From: a virus
Strand: one strand, 5' to 3'
DNA length: 36,861 nucleotides
Virus record (IMG/VR): IMGVR_UViG_3300025108_000167
Span: 1 to 36,861 of that record
Shown here: one piece after another, positions 24,894-33,932 of the stretch
Numbering within the stretch: the stretch's first letter is position 1
Layout of the letters: the number at the start of each line of letters is the position of its first letter
Made by a program: the position numbers and the translations under genes
Notes under the pieces: generated by a model
Databases searched by the model: none
Told to the model about the DNA's origin: nothing
The model's input: the letters and a program-made list of their open reading frames with translations, nothing else

Positions 24894-25676
24894 CTAGCTT
24901 AATTGTTTTTCAATGTTTGAGTATATTTCCATACCTTCATCTGTTTTAAACCAAGAGGCTAAAGCAGAGTACGGATGCTCATCAAAAGGAATGTTTAATA
25001 ATTTTCTATTGTTAGACTTCCAAAAAAAAGTTCTTTGATCTGGAGATAATTTTAAAATACCAGCCTCTGTAGCTCTTATACCAAAGTTTCTAAGCTGGAT
25101 ATTATCATCTTTAGCCAACTCTAAGAACAATTCAGGGTTTTTCTTAGCATATAATAGTAAATCTCTTTTAAGCTCCTTAGAACTCATCTTAGTTACTTCA
25201 GAACCAATCTCAACACGCATAATCGCTTCAGCCATGTCAACATCTAGGTTTTTAGCTGCCATTAACGCTTCAATTTCTAATTCAAGATCATGTACTTCAT
25301 CTTTTGCTATTTTAACTCTATCAAACTCTTCAAATACTATGTTGTTTTGAGGGTGAGCCTCCATAAATCTTTGTAAAATTTGATCTTCTTTTGGAATATT
25401 TAAAACACCGTCTAAAAAAGTTATATGAGATAATGATTGCGGACCAGTCATTTCGTCAACATAAATAGTTTGTTGGTTTTTGCAATATTTTATTTCTCTA
25501 TTAACACCTTTTTCTTCGTCAAAAATAAAAATACCTCTAGACTTTATTGTGTATGTTAAAGGCGATGTGCCATCTGCTAGTAAATAAGTTTTGTGAGTAT
25601 AATTTTTAATTTTCTCAGGAGCATAATCAAAAGGTGTTTGAATTTCCTTTATAGTTGTTTCTTGTTTTTTTGCCAT
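24894..25676 (-). CDS. Unknown conserved-position protein after the capsid gene, 260 aa, flanked by two terminators
   Basis: No family with a known function is recognised. The N-terminal about 120 residues look beta-rich (YLLADGTSPLTYTIKSRG, IKYCKNQQTIYVDEMTG, SHITFLDGVLNIPKED). The rest is helical and acidic (HDLELEIEALMAAKNLDVDM, SKELKRDLLLYAKKNPELFL), ending in a FKTDEGMEIYSNIEKQLS helix. I recall similar proteins beside the capsid gene of marine phages, without a role. The gene stands alone between a terminator 14 bases after the capsid gene and another 12 bases after its own stop, so it may have its own expression level. A head completion, head-binding or non-structural regulatory role is possible. 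Confidence 0.6.
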   Translation of the reverse strand: MAKKQETTIKEIQTPFDYAPEKIKNYTHKTYLLADGTSPLTYTIKSRGIFIFDEEKGVNREIKYCKNQQTIYVDEMTGPQSLSHITFLDGVLNIPKEDQILQRFMEAHPQNNIVFEEFDRVKIAKDEVHDLELEIEALMAAKNLDVDMAEAIMRVEIGSEVTKMSSKELKRDLLLYAKKNPELFLELAKDDNIQLRNFGIRATEAGILKLSPDQRTFFWKSNNRKLLNIPFDEHPYSALASWFKTDEGMEIYSNIEKQLS

Positions 25677-25700
25677 AATATAATATAATATAAGTTAATA

Positions 25701-25734
25701 AAAAATAAAAGGACCGAGGCCGAAGCCCCGGTTC
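25701..25734 (-). terminator. Rho-independent terminator after the major capsid gene
   Basis: On the minus strand GAACCGGGGC, loop TTCG, GCCTCGGTCC pairs over 10 positions (eight Watson-Crick, one G-T wobble, one mismatch) closed by a C(TTCG)G tetraloop, then TTTTATTTTTTA. It begins 14 bases after the capsid TAA and is the most GC-rich spot in the intergenic DNA of the window. Confidence 0.9.
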
Positions 25735-25747
25735 TTTTAAAGTGTTG

Positions 25748-27229
25748 TTATCTAACTAACTTCATAAAGTTGTTAGCCGCTTGAACTACTAAACATCTTT
25801 CTGATAAGTAGTTAACTGTCATTGCGTCAAGATCAGATGTGATGTTTCCACCAACAGAACCTGTAACCCAAGTTTTTAGTCTTCTATTATCAGTTTGTGA
25901 TGCTCTGTAACGTACGTGTAAGAAAGGTCTCTTCATGTTTTTACCCATAGTTTCATCATAAACAGATGAAGTACCAGCTGGACATAAAACTCCAGATAAT
26001 TTTCCTGTGTTAGCTACAGCTGAAGCAGGTAATGCACCTACAGCTCCTGCATCGTTTAAGTATTTCCAGTCAGTTTTGTAGAAATCGTAAGATCCACGTC
26101 TGAAACCAGAGAAACCTAAGTTTAACGCCATGTCAGAAGAGTTATCGAATAAACCAAAACCTGCCGCTGCAGCATATCCTGCACCAATGTTACCTAACAT
26201 ATCATCTATGTTTATAGATGTAGTTCTGTCTAAGTAAAGCATGTTTTCTTCAATAGCACCTTGTGCGTCTAGTTTAACTAAGATGTTGTCAAAAGTTCCC
26301 ATGTTATCTACAAATGAGTTACTAACAGAGTTAGCAACAAAACCATCAGCTAAAACGTGACCTCTTGTTTCAATAGCTTCCATTAAACCTTCTGTACCAC
26401 CTAAATCTGCAGTTGCTACACCAGAACCTGATTTTGCAGTTCTTGATTCAATCATACTCATTTCTAAGTAATCGTTGAAACGTGCTCTAGTATCGCCTTC
26501 AGCTTTTAGGTACCATAGGTAACCATTTTGTCCTTCTTCACCAGTTACTTCAACCCAACCGATTTGAGCAGTGTCAGATCCAGAAATTTGGAATCTATCT
26601 CTCAAAATAATTGGCTTGTTAGTAAATGATTTAAAGCTAGGAGTTAAAGATCCTCTACTCATAGTTGATCCTTTTTTGTATTCAGAACCATAGATCATTA
26701 CTGTGAATACTGAATCGTCAGCTAAAGTTACGTTACCTGTTGCGTTTGACGTCATAAGTTCTTGGTCATAACAAACGATTGTTGCTGCTCTTTTGTCATT
26801 TGTACCTGTAGCGTCTGAGTCAACATCTACTGCTGTAACTAAAACTTTTAGATTTTTTCCAGCACCTGTACCAGCTGTTACATAAAGGTGTAAAGTGTCG
26901 TTTAATCTAACTAAGTTAGCTTCTGCTGCATCTGCAAAAATTAATTGTGCATCTGAAACATCACAAGTAACACCTGTCATAACAGTGTGTAATCTTCCTT
27001 GCTCAGACCAAACAACTTGGTCAGATTGCATTGCTTCTTCTGCTCCTACTTTTGATAAAAATCCAGATATAGTTCTATTACCATATCTTTCTACCTCTGC
27101 TTCGTAAAGCTCTGGTAGGTATTGTTGTGCCCAACCTGTGCTAAAATCCAAATATGAACTTTGTAACACTTGCTGAACTGGCGCTGGAACTGGACTTAAT
27201 TGTCCACCAGCTACTGGTTGTACTGCCAT
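25748..27229 (-). CDS. Major capsid protein, 493 aa
   Basis: It follows portal and scaffold genes and is followed by a strong terminator, the classic capsid position. The sequence has the features of an HK97-fold capsid protein of Bacteroidota podoviruses: an N-terminal helix region (YLDFSTGWAQQYLPELYEAE), strands and turns (KPIILRDRFQISGSDTAQIG, WVEVTGEEGQNGYLWYLKAE), and a long C-terminal domain with GNIGAGYAAAAGFGLFDNSS and a closing CLVVQAANNFMKLVR. Codons here look less AT-rich than in neighbouring genes, as expected for the most abundant protein. The leader carries TTAACAATTAAAA before the ATG. No protease gene is nearby, so N-terminal maturation is not evident. The fold itself cannot be proved from primary sequence. 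Confidence 0.75.
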   Translation of the reverse strand: MAVQPVAGGQLSPVPAPVQQVLQSSYLDFSTGWAQQYLPELYEAEVERYGNRTISGFLSKVGAEEAMQSDQVVWSEQGRLHTVMTGVTCDVSDAQLIFADAAEANLVRLNDTLHLYVTAGTGAGKNLKVLVTAVDVDSDATGTNDKRAATIVCYDQELMTSNATGNVTLADDSVFTVMIYGSEYKKGSTMSRGSLTPSFKSFTNKPIILRDRFQISGSDTAQIGWVEVTGEEGQNGYLWYLKAEGDTRARFNDYLEMSMIESRTAKSGSGVATADLGGTEGLMEAIETRGHVLADGFVANSVSNSFVDNMGTFDNILVKLDAQGAIEENMLYLDRTTSINIDDMLGNIGAGYAAAAGFGLFDNSSDMALNLGFSGFRRGSYDFYKTDWKYLNDAGAVGALPASAVANTGKLSGVLCPAGTSSVYDETMGKNMKRPFLHVRYRASQTDNRRLKTWVTGSVGGNITSDLDAMTVNYLSERCLVVQAANNFMKLVR

Positions 27230-27253
27230 AATTTATTTATTTTTAATTGTTAA

Positions 27254-28432
27254 TTACTTTTTTAGTTTAAATTTAAAATCCGATGAACTATCACCTATTA
27301 CTTTGTATTTAAAACCAGATTTAGACTCTTCACCAAAAGATTGTCTAGGGCTCATATCCACGTTTTTCGCTTTACTCACACTATCTTTTAATGCGTCAAC
27401 TCTACCTTGTTCGTAAAAGTGTTGCGCGATTGCGTCTGAATTCATTGCTGTAAACAGAGACTTGTGATAACCTTTAGCATCTGACATTTCATTTTTTTCG
27501 TTCAAGAACTTCTTGACAAAATTATTAATGTCGCTTTGTGTGTTTTTCACTTTGTCAGCATCTTTAACATTATACCTATAAACTTTTTCTCCAACTTTAT
27601 ATTCAAATCCTTTGAATTCACTGTTAAACAGTTTATTGGTTCCTGCGTCAAATACTTCTTTTTGCAGCTTCTGAATTTTTTCGCTTTGTTCAGAATTTTT
27701 GTTGTATTTATCATAAAAATTAATGGCTTCTTTTTGTTCAGGAGTCAACTTGCTCCCAGCCTTAATCTCGTCGTAATACGAGGACTTTAGCCCGTCCATG
27801 TGGCTTCTAGCGTTGGCAACTTGCTCTTTAAACGCTAATTTTTTTCTTTTTATTTCTCTATCACTAGCCTCTTCTTCATCATAAGAGAACGTATCTTCGA
27901 TAAGAAAATTTATTTCTTCATTATTTAAATGACTTTTAGTTTGCTTGTAATATTCTTTTAAAACTAAACTGTCATCTAATTTACTGTAATCTTGATTTAG
28001 CTTTACATAATCTTGTAAATCACCACCAGTTTTTTCCATGAAATCAAGAAGTTTTTCTACGTTTTCAGGTAAAGGCTTGCCAGTTTCTTCAGCAACTTTT
28101 ATTGCTTCTTTAACTTCCTCTTTAACTTCCTCTACTTTTTCCTCTGTAGTTTCTTCTACTACAACCTCTTCTAATGTTGGAGCTTCTTGTGCTTCAACTT
28201 CCGGTTGTACTTCTTCTTGTTTTTCTGTGGCGTCGGCATTATTAAGCTCTGTAACCACTCCCTCGTTGACAGGGTTATCTTCTTTAATTTCATCTTGTTT
28301 TGGTTTTTCTACTGGTTCTTCAGTTGGTTTGCTAAGATCAAGCTTTACGTTTTCTGCTTGTTGACTATACTTTTTTAACGATTTTATTTTTATTTTACCT
28401 GTTTCTTGAGGTATTTCTTTATTTTCTTCCAT
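27254..28432 (-). CDS. Putative scaffolding protein, 392 aa
   Basis: Located between portal and major capsid genes. The N-terminal about 125 residues are Glu/Lys/Pro/Val-rich and probably disordered (repeats such as EEVVVEETTEEKVEEVKEEV). Residues about 125-320 are charged and helical. The C-terminus is short, Lys/Phe-rich and positively charged (SGFKYKVIGD, FKFKLKK). A helical acidic rod ending in a small basic tail is the usual design of phage scaffolds, where the tail docks on the coat protein. No protease motif is seen. The ATG follows TATTATATTATATC with no Shine-Dalgarno sequence. Confidence 0.65.
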   Translation of the reverse strand: MEENKEIPQETGKIKIKSLKKYSQQAENVKLDLSKPTEEPVEKPKQDEIKEDNPVNEGVVTELNNADATEKQEEVQPEVEAQEAPTLEEVVVEETTEEKVEEVKEEVKEAIKVAEETGKPLPENVEKLLDFMEKTGGDLQDYVKLNQDYSKLDDSLVLKEYYKQTKSHLNNEEINFLIEDTFSYDEEEASDREIKRKKLAFKEQVANARSHMDGLKSSYYDEIKAGSKLTPEQKEAINFYDKYNKNSEQSEKIQKLQKEVFDAGTNKLFNSEFKGFEYKVGEKVYRYNVKDADKVKNTQSDINNFVKKFLNEKNEMSDAKGYHKSLFTAMNSDAIAQHFYEQGRVDALKDSVSKAKNVDMSPRQSFGEESKSGFKYKVIGDSSSDFKFKLKK

Positions 28433-28459
28433 GATATAATATAATAATTAATAAATTTT

Positions 28460-30886
28460 TTAACTAGGCTCAAATTGAGCTAGGTCAAAATTTCCGCTTA
28501 AATTGTCATTTCCAGACGATTCAAAATCTACGGGTTGACCACCACCGTTTCTTTGCTCTATAAGCTTACTTTGTTGAGAAGCTTGCATTTTAGTTCTGTC
28601 ATCTTTTCTGTTTTCTCTACTAGACTCTCTATCACTTAAACTTTTAGATTCTTTTTCCTTTATTTGCATGTTATAATGAAACTCTAACTGCATTAATTGT
28701 TTTTTCAAATCAGCCTCACTCAACATTTCTTGTTTTCTTAGTTCTGATTTTTGAGCTTCTAGCTGCATCTCTGTTTGTGCTAACATTTGAGATTTTTGAA
28801 CTTCAGCTTGCGCAGCAGCGGCTGCAGACTGCTGATTTGCTTGAGCTTGAGCTTGAATATTTTGTTGTTGCATTTTTTGATCTTGCTCTTGCTTTTTCTT
28901 TCTACGCACTTTTAATAGTTGGTTTGCAAGTTTTAAATTTTTAACTTCTCTAACGTCTATAGCGTCTTCTAAATTTATACTTTGCTGTTGCAGTGCCATT
29001 TGTATATTATTTTCTAACAACTGTTTTTGCTCTTCATCTGGCTGTAGCTTTATAAATATACCAAAGTCATGTAAATGTACATCTTTTAGTTCTTTTAGTA
29101 TAGCCACGTTAAATGCTCCAATTTTTTGTATAAAAGCATCTTTTGTTGGTGAATACTCTATAACGTCAGAAACTCTTAATGATAAATTTTCAGCTGTTTG
29201 CAAAGTTAAAAATAAACCAGCATCTAATATGTGTCTAGTTGCTACGTTTGAATTAGCCGCCGCTATTTTTTGTATACCTACTAAAGCATCTTTATCTGGC
29301 ATACTACCGTCTCTTGCTTCGTTAAGACCGGTCGTATCTCTTATCATTTGTAAATAATAATTATATGTGCCGATTAAGCTTTGCATTTTAGCACCACCGT
29401 TACCAGACTGTATTTCTTGTATAGGTACTTTACCTGGGTTCATATCGCCATCAGCGGTCATTGATCTACCAATAACACTACCTGTTTGGAAGAACATATT
29501 TAAAGCTTCTTGTGGATTATAGTTTGTGCCGTTACCTAAATCTATCTCGGCTAAACCATCAGCATCTAAATATATACCGTCAGGTATCATACGTGACATA
29601 ACTTGTTGTAGCTTTAAATGAGTTAGCTGTATCATGTCAGCAAAACCTGTTATTCTACCTACTAAACTTTCTATTTTACCATCGTACATCCTTGGCGCAA
29701 CTATAGAATAATTCATGTTAACTTTAGTATAATCGCTTTTTGGCCTTACCATATTTTTAGCTAATCCCCAATGTAACAATTTGCTTGTTCCAAGTATAAT
29801 AGCTCCTTCATATAAAACCTCTATGGATTTTGATAGTTTTTGAAATTGATTTGCTATTTCTTTTGGTGGGTCAAACTTGTCAGATTTAAGTATTGCTTTA
29901 ACACCACCGCTACCAGTTTCTTTTACTTTATAAACCTCGTTGTTATAAGTTTTATAATTAAAATATAAAACCTGAACTTTATTGCTATCGTATTTACCTT
30001 GTGTGGCATAACTTTGATTATAAGCTAATTCGTTATAAGGCTTTGTTTGGTGTACTTCTTCTAGTTCTTCTAAAGTTAGATCAGGAAATTCTTTTACTAA
30101 TTCATTAATAGGTATGGTTTTAACTTCGCCAACATAATATAAATCATCAAAATAAGGAGAGTCTGTGTAAGAATAAACCATTTTAGCAGGATCGACATAA
30201 TCAACCGTAATACCCTTTGATTTGTTGTAGCAAGTTTTAACAGCACCTATTCCTAAAACAGCTAAATCATAATAAAATCTTTTTTGAGTTAAATCATAAT
30301 TGTTACCATCTAACACACAGTTTATAGCTTCTTCTTGCGCTATTTCAACACCCTGCTTATAGTTAAGCTGCATGTGTAAAGAAAGCTCTTCTTCGTTTGC
30401 CGGTAACTCTTCAGTCTCCATTTCACTAGACCTAATATCTATTCCTTGTTGAGCAGCCATTTGAGTCATCTCAAGACTTTTCATATCTTCAAGTATATCT
30501 TCCATATACTTAGTTCTTTTTTCTACACCAAAAGGATCTTGAGAGTATGTAGTTATATCGTACATTCTTTCTGACATACCATTTACAACTATATCTACAA
30601 ACTTAGGTATAATAGGTACTGGTTTCCAGTCTAAATTTAAATAAGACAAATCACCATTAATAGACAGTTCGTCTTTGTATTTTTGCACTGATTGCTCTCC
30701 TCTAGCGTAAGATCTTAGCTTGTGATAGTTATCTTTACCTTTTTTAAACTTACTATTCATACCTCCGTTTTCAAACCACTCAGCTTCAATAGCTCTACCA
30801 ACTTTCAAACCGTACTCGGCAGAGTGTTTGTACTCGTCGTTTACGTTTTGTTTAGGAAAATAATCTTTAATAATTGGATCTGCCAT
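28460..30886 (-). CDS. Portal protein, 808 aa
   Basis: It directly follows the large terminase gene with a one-base gap. The N-terminal half contains a portal-like region: VPIIPKFVDIVVNGMSERMY (about 88-107), CVLDGNNYDLTQKRFYYDLA, then VLGIGAVKTCYNKSKGITVD and VDYVDPAKMVYSYTDSPYFD, typical of clip/wing regions of long podovirus portals. A helix near MIQLTHLKLQQVMSRMIPDG and MIRDTTGLNEARDGSMPDKD marks the crown/stem region. From about residue 610 the chain is Gln/Ala/Lys/Glu-rich (QMQQQNIQAQAQANQQSAA), predicting a long helical barrel like those projecting into podovirus heads. The C-terminal about 60 residues are polar and flexible. Length and layout agree with crAss-like-type portals rather than the about 535-residue T7 portal. 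Confidence 0.85.
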   Translation of the reverse strand: MADPIIKDYFPKQNVNDEYKHSAEYGLKVGRAIEAEWFENGGMNSKFKKGKDNYHKLRSYARGEQSVQKYKDELSINGDLSYLNLDWKPVPIIPKFVDIVVNGMSERMYDITTYSQDPFGVEKRTKYMEDILEDMKSLEMTQMAAQQGIDIRSSEMETEELPANEEELSLHMQLNYKQGVEIAQEEAINCVLDGNNYDLTQKRFYYDLAVLGIGAVKTCYNKSKGITVDYVDPAKMVYSYTDSPYFDDLYYVGEVKTIPINELVKEFPDLTLEELEEVHQTKPYNELAYNQSYATQGKYDSNKVQVLYFNYKTYNNEVYKVKETGSGGVKAILKSDKFDPPKEIANQFQKLSKSIEVLYEGAIILGTSKLLHWGLAKNMVRPKSDYTKVNMNYSIVAPRMYDGKIESLVGRITGFADMIQLTHLKLQQVMSRMIPDGIYLDADGLAEIDLGNGTNYNPQEALNMFFQTGSVIGRSMTADGDMNPGKVPIQEIQSGNGGAKMQSLIGTYNYYLQMIRDTTGLNEARDGSMPDKDALVGIQKIAAANSNVATRHILDAGLFLTLQTAENLSLRVSDVIEYSPTKDAFIQKIGAFNVAILKELKDVHLHDFGIFIKLQPDEEQKQLLENNIQMALQQQSINLEDAIDVREVKNLKLANQLLKVRRKKKQEQDQKMQQQNIQAQAQANQQSAAAAAQAEVQKSQMLAQTEMQLEAQKSELRKQEMLSEADLKKQLMQLEFHYNMQIKEKESKSLSDRESSRENRKDDRTKMQASQQSKLIEQRNGGGQPVDFESSGNDNLSGNFDLAQFEPS

Positions 30887-30887
30887 G

Positions 30888-33101
30888 TTAATTTTCTATT
30901 ATTTTTGAAGTAAAGCCATCGTTGTTAAATCTAGCTATACTTATATTTAATTGTTCTCTTTTAATTGTTGCGTTTGGTTTGTACAAGTGCCTGTTGTTTG
31001 CCATTATAGCAAGTCCAGAACTAATAGACGCATCATGTTTTGTTCTTTTGTTTATATCAAATTTAGCCCAGTCATTTAGCAACTCGTTAAAATAACAGTT
31101 ACCAAACGAACCATCTTGTTTCATACCTACGTGATCTTGTATATACATTTCAATTGCAGCGGCATGTGCTTGCTTTATATCTTCACTTGAATTAGGTATG
31201 CCACCTACTTCTTTTTCTGCTACAGATAGTTTGTTCCATATTTTATCAGGTCTGTTCATGCTAAAACCTCTATAACCACGTCTTCGTAAATAATACAATA
31301 GACGAGGTTTGTTGTTCTCTGCGAGTATAGGCATCCCGTAAAATACTAATGCCATTAGAACGTCTTCAAAGAACATCTCTGCTGTTTGTGGTCTAGCTAA
31401 ATACTCTAAGAAAAATGTGTTAGCTGGCGCGTCTTCCATACTAAACTTAGTTAATCCATGCAAAGCGCCTTTAGAACCTACACCATCTACAGTTCCTGAT
31501 ATGTCATAACTATCACAACCAAAAGCACCCATATGTTCGTTACCAGGCCATTTAACACCGTTTTTAGTTATAACGTTGTTTTGTAAGTTTTGCTTTGGTG
31601 TCCAACTAACTTTAAACCTACCTTTTTTATCTGGGTAAAATATTACCTTAGAATCTTTAACGCCGTTAACCCATTGAAAATTACCTTGAGTAAGGCCTAG
31701 TGATCTACCTAGTTCTTCGTTAAAATCTATTTGCTCATATAATTTAACTAAATTAAATATACTATTTTTTGTTTCATCTCTAAACGCGTGCTCAGTAGTT
31801 CTTGGAAACTGTCTGTAAAACTCGTTTAATGCATCTTGATCGTTTTTTAAACCGTCAGCTTCATTTTGCCAACTGTCTATAACACCTATATCTATTAACT
31901 CCCCATGTGGATCGAATACTTCATGATCCGGAGTATTGAAGACTGGGCTTCCGTGCTCATCAATAAATCCTTCGTAGTTCCACTCCATTGGGATAAAAAG
32001 AGAATATAATCCAGACGCTGTTTGTCCATTTCTGTTTCGCTTAGTAACATCCGATGAGTTGTATAATCTTTTGAAGTTTTCTCCACCTTTATCTAATGCG
32101 TTTGATGTTGAGCCCATCATACATTTACCTATTATTCTACTACCTAATCGTAAACATGTCTTTGTAACTCTCCAGTTATTTAATATATTATCGGGTCTTT
32201 CCCACTTACCACTTTCGTCATGTACTAACAGTTGAAGTTTTTCTCCGTCATAACTGTTATCACCTGTATTTTTCCAATCAATAGTAGTATCAAGTCCAGC
32301 CAAGTCTTCCTGCTTTTCATTAGCAGTAATTTTTTTACGCGTGAACTTACTTGCAGGAACCCTATAAGCAAGTTCAGACTTAGGCCTGTCCATACCGTCT
32401 TGAATCGGTTTAAAAAAGAACGGGTAGTTAATACTAATTGGAACCACTTTGTCTGTAAACATTTTTTTAGCATCTGCTCCTGTTTTAGATAATATACCAA
32501 ACCTACTGTCACTTGATATTGTAGCTTGATTAACTGTTTCAGCTGATGACATAAAAGAAAAACCAGATCGTCTGTTTTTAAGGTAACACATACCATAACA
32601 TCTTTTATCTGCTTTGCAAGCTTCCCAGAATATGTAGAATAATCTATTAGCTTCTCTAAAATCTGGTGCACCTACATCAATCTTACTCCACTGTAAGTAC
32701 ATGTAATGTGTACCTGTTATATATGTTGGTGTTCCAGCATTGTTAAACCAAAAGCCTTCTTCTCTACGTTTAAACTCTTCGTCTATGTAATCAAACCACT
32801 GTGCTTTTTTTTCTTCAGGGTAGTTACGCCAATCAAATATATTTTTAAGCCTAACTAGTTCTTTTGGGTATTCAAACTGTTTCCACTTTTTTTCCTCGTT
32901 GCTATACACACTACGCTCTTTAGGCAATGCTATTTGAAAGTTTTGTATCTCTATTATATCTCCTATCTCTCCAGTCTTAGATATAACAACAATATCTTGT
33001 TCTTTGTTATAACCATACTTCCATTTTTTACCTTTGTTAAGTCTATTTATAGTAGTTTTTTTTATAGGTTCTACTATCTTAACTAAATTTTGCTCGTACA
33101 T
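30888..33101 (-). CDS. terL: Terminase large subunit, 737 aa
   Basis: Powers genome packaging and cuts concatemers. ATPase domain: TPTYITGTHYMYLQWSKIDV (about 124-143) resembles the adenine-binding region; the P-loop position is LKNRRSGFSF (174-183); Walker B is LLVHDE with D295 and E296; the coupling motif is MGSTSN at 329-334. Nuclease domain: GCDSYD with D530 and D533, and a late acid D690 in HDASISSGLAI, giving an RNase H-like acidic set. The Walker A lacks the standard GKT lysine-threonine, which is usual for Bacteroidota-phage terminases as I recall them. The gene shares TAATG with the preceding putative small subunit, indicating coupled translation. Two other minus-strand frames inside it are out-of-frame shadows. 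Confidence 0.95.
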   Translation of the reverse strand: MYEQNLVKIVEPIKKTTINRLNKGKKWKYGYNKEQDIVVISKTGEIGDIIEIQNFQIALPKERSVYSNEEKKWKQFEYPKELVRLKNIFDWRNYPEEKKAQWFDYIDEEFKRREEGFWFNNAGTPTYITGTHYMYLQWSKIDVGAPDFREANRLFYIFWEACKADKRCYGMCYLKNRRSGFSFMSSAETVNQATISSDSRFGILSKTGADAKKMFTDKVVPISINYPFFFKPIQDGMDRPKSELAYRVPASKFTRKKITANEKQEDLAGLDTTIDWKNTGDNSYDGEKLQLLVHDESGKWERPDNILNNWRVTKTCLRLGSRIIGKCMMGSTSNALDKGGENFKRLYNSSDVTKRNRNGQTASGLYSLFIPMEWNYEGFIDEHGSPVFNTPDHEVFDPHGELIDIGVIDSWQNEADGLKNDQDALNEFYRQFPRTTEHAFRDETKNSIFNLVKLYEQIDFNEELGRSLGLTQGNFQWVNGVKDSKVIFYPDKKGRFKVSWTPKQNLQNNVITKNGVKWPGNEHMGAFGCDSYDISGTVDGVGSKGALHGLTKFSMEDAPANTFFLEYLARPQTAEMFFEDVLMALVFYGMPILAENNKPRLLYYLRRRGYRGFSMNRPDKIWNKLSVAEKEVGGIPNSSEDIKQAHAAAIEMYIQDHVGMKQDGSFGNCYFNELLNDWAKFDINKRTKHDASISSGLAIMANNRHLYKPNATIKREQLNISIARFNNDGFTSKIIEN

Positions 33102-33376
33102 TACTTAGATCTGCCTTCTGCGAATCCTCTAAAGATTTTTTCCTTTTTCTCTTCAGGTGTTTTTCCCTCAAGCAAGTTTTCTTCTTCTTGTATTCTGTTA
33201 AGTATTTCAAATGCGTCAAATATAGCTAGTTTTTTAGTAGCTGCAGCATTTTTTAATCTATCAGCTGATATATCGTCATCGCTATCAACAATATCTTCTT
33301 TAGCAACTTTGATCAACTCTTCAACCGCTCTGTGCCCAGCTAGGATTATATTCTTTTTCGTTTCCTTTATATCCAT
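33101..33376 (-). CDS. Putative terminase small subunit, 91 aa
   Basis: A short acidic/helical protein directly before terL whose TAA overlaps the terL ATG (TAATG). Residues ADRLKNAAATKKLAIFDAFE form an amphipathic helix, followed by acidic EILNRIQEEENL and a basic tail FRGFAEGRSK. Small size, helical content and adjacency fit a DNA-recognition subunit. I also recall this type of sequence before terminase genes in uncultured marine phages. An ATG at 33424 would add 16 residues, but the start at 33376 has the A/T-rich leader ATTAAAT and reduces the overlap with the upstream gene from 104 to 56 bases, so it is preferred. The function rests mainly on position. Confidence 0.55.
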   Translation of the reverse strand: MDIKETKKNIILAGHRAVEELIKVAKEDIVDSDDDISADRLKNAAATKKLAIFDAFEILNRIQEEENLLEGKTPEEKKEKIFRGFAEGRSK

Positions 33377-33932
33377 ATTTAATTGTAATATAATTAGATT
33401 TAACTCTGTAAAGTCTTTCACCATCTACTACGAACTCAAACTTTGAATCAGGGTGAAAACCTATTATTTCATTTTCTTGCACTGTACCATCGGTATACTT
33501 AACAACTCCTTTTAAATTTTCTTCTTTTTCAACGTTAAATTTATCTTTGTTAATTATAGGTTTTACAAAACAATAACCTTCCATACATTGCCAACGTTGA
33601 GAATAAACTTCTTTGTCGTGTTTTTTGTATAAATAAACTTGATCTAAATTAACAAAATATTCATTATCTTTGTACCAAGATCTACTATTTTGTTCTTCAC
33701 CCCTAATGTTGTGAAAACGTCTAAATATATTATGATGCACTAACACAGTGTCACCTATATCTATAGGTGTTGTAAATGCTAAAGGCACCGCTTTTACAAT
33801 TGCCTCGCGATTAACATGCTGGTGGTTAAATATTTCTGTATTTACAATAAGTTCTTTATCACCTACTTTTTTAACGTTATTATATCTACTGTTGTTTTTA
33901 GGTGACACTAAAAAATCGTATACAGTATTCAT
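33321..33932 (-). CDS. Putative tandem GroES-like co-chaperonin, 203 aa
   Basis: Both halves can be laid on the Cpn10/GroES pattern. First half: YDFLVSP (5-11) for the opening strand, KELIVNTEIFNHQHV around 27-40 where the mobile loop should be, REAIVKAVP (42-50), IDIGDTVLVHHN (57-68) for the 'VGDxVhh' signature and EYFVNLDQVYLY (91-102) for the closing strand. Second half: YCFVKPI (120-126), LKGVVKY (140-146), NEIIGF (154-159), then ERLYRVKSNYITIKY (172-186). GroES assists the host GroEL in folding, often of capsid proteins, as T4 gp31 does. The gene shares TAATG with the 73-residue gene before it and its 3' end overlaps the putative small terminase subunit by 56 bases. The assignment is by eye; a different beta-barrel is possible. 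Confidence 0.55.
   Translation of the reverse strand: MNTVYDFLVSPKNNSRYNNVKKVGDKELIVNTEIFNHQHVNREAIVKAVPLAFTTPIDIGDTVLVHHNIFRRFHNIRGEEQNSRSWYKDNEYFVNLDQVYLYKKHDKEVYSQRWQCMEGYCFVKPIINKDKFNVEKEENLKGVVKYTDGTVQENEIIGFHPDSKFEFVVDGERLYRVKSNYITIKYGYKGNEKEYNPSWAQSG

Noticed and set aside
31895-32671. Two further minus-strand frames (63 and 148 codons) within terL
   Set aside because: They are out-of-frame readings of the terminase gene, whose own frame shows all ATPase and nuclease motifs; the alternative translations have no recognisable pattern.
33377-33424. ATG at 33424 as start of the putative small terminase subunit
   Set aside because: It would lengthen the overlap with the GroES-like gene to 104 bases, and the extra 16 residues look like shadow sequence; the ATG at 33376 has a better leader.
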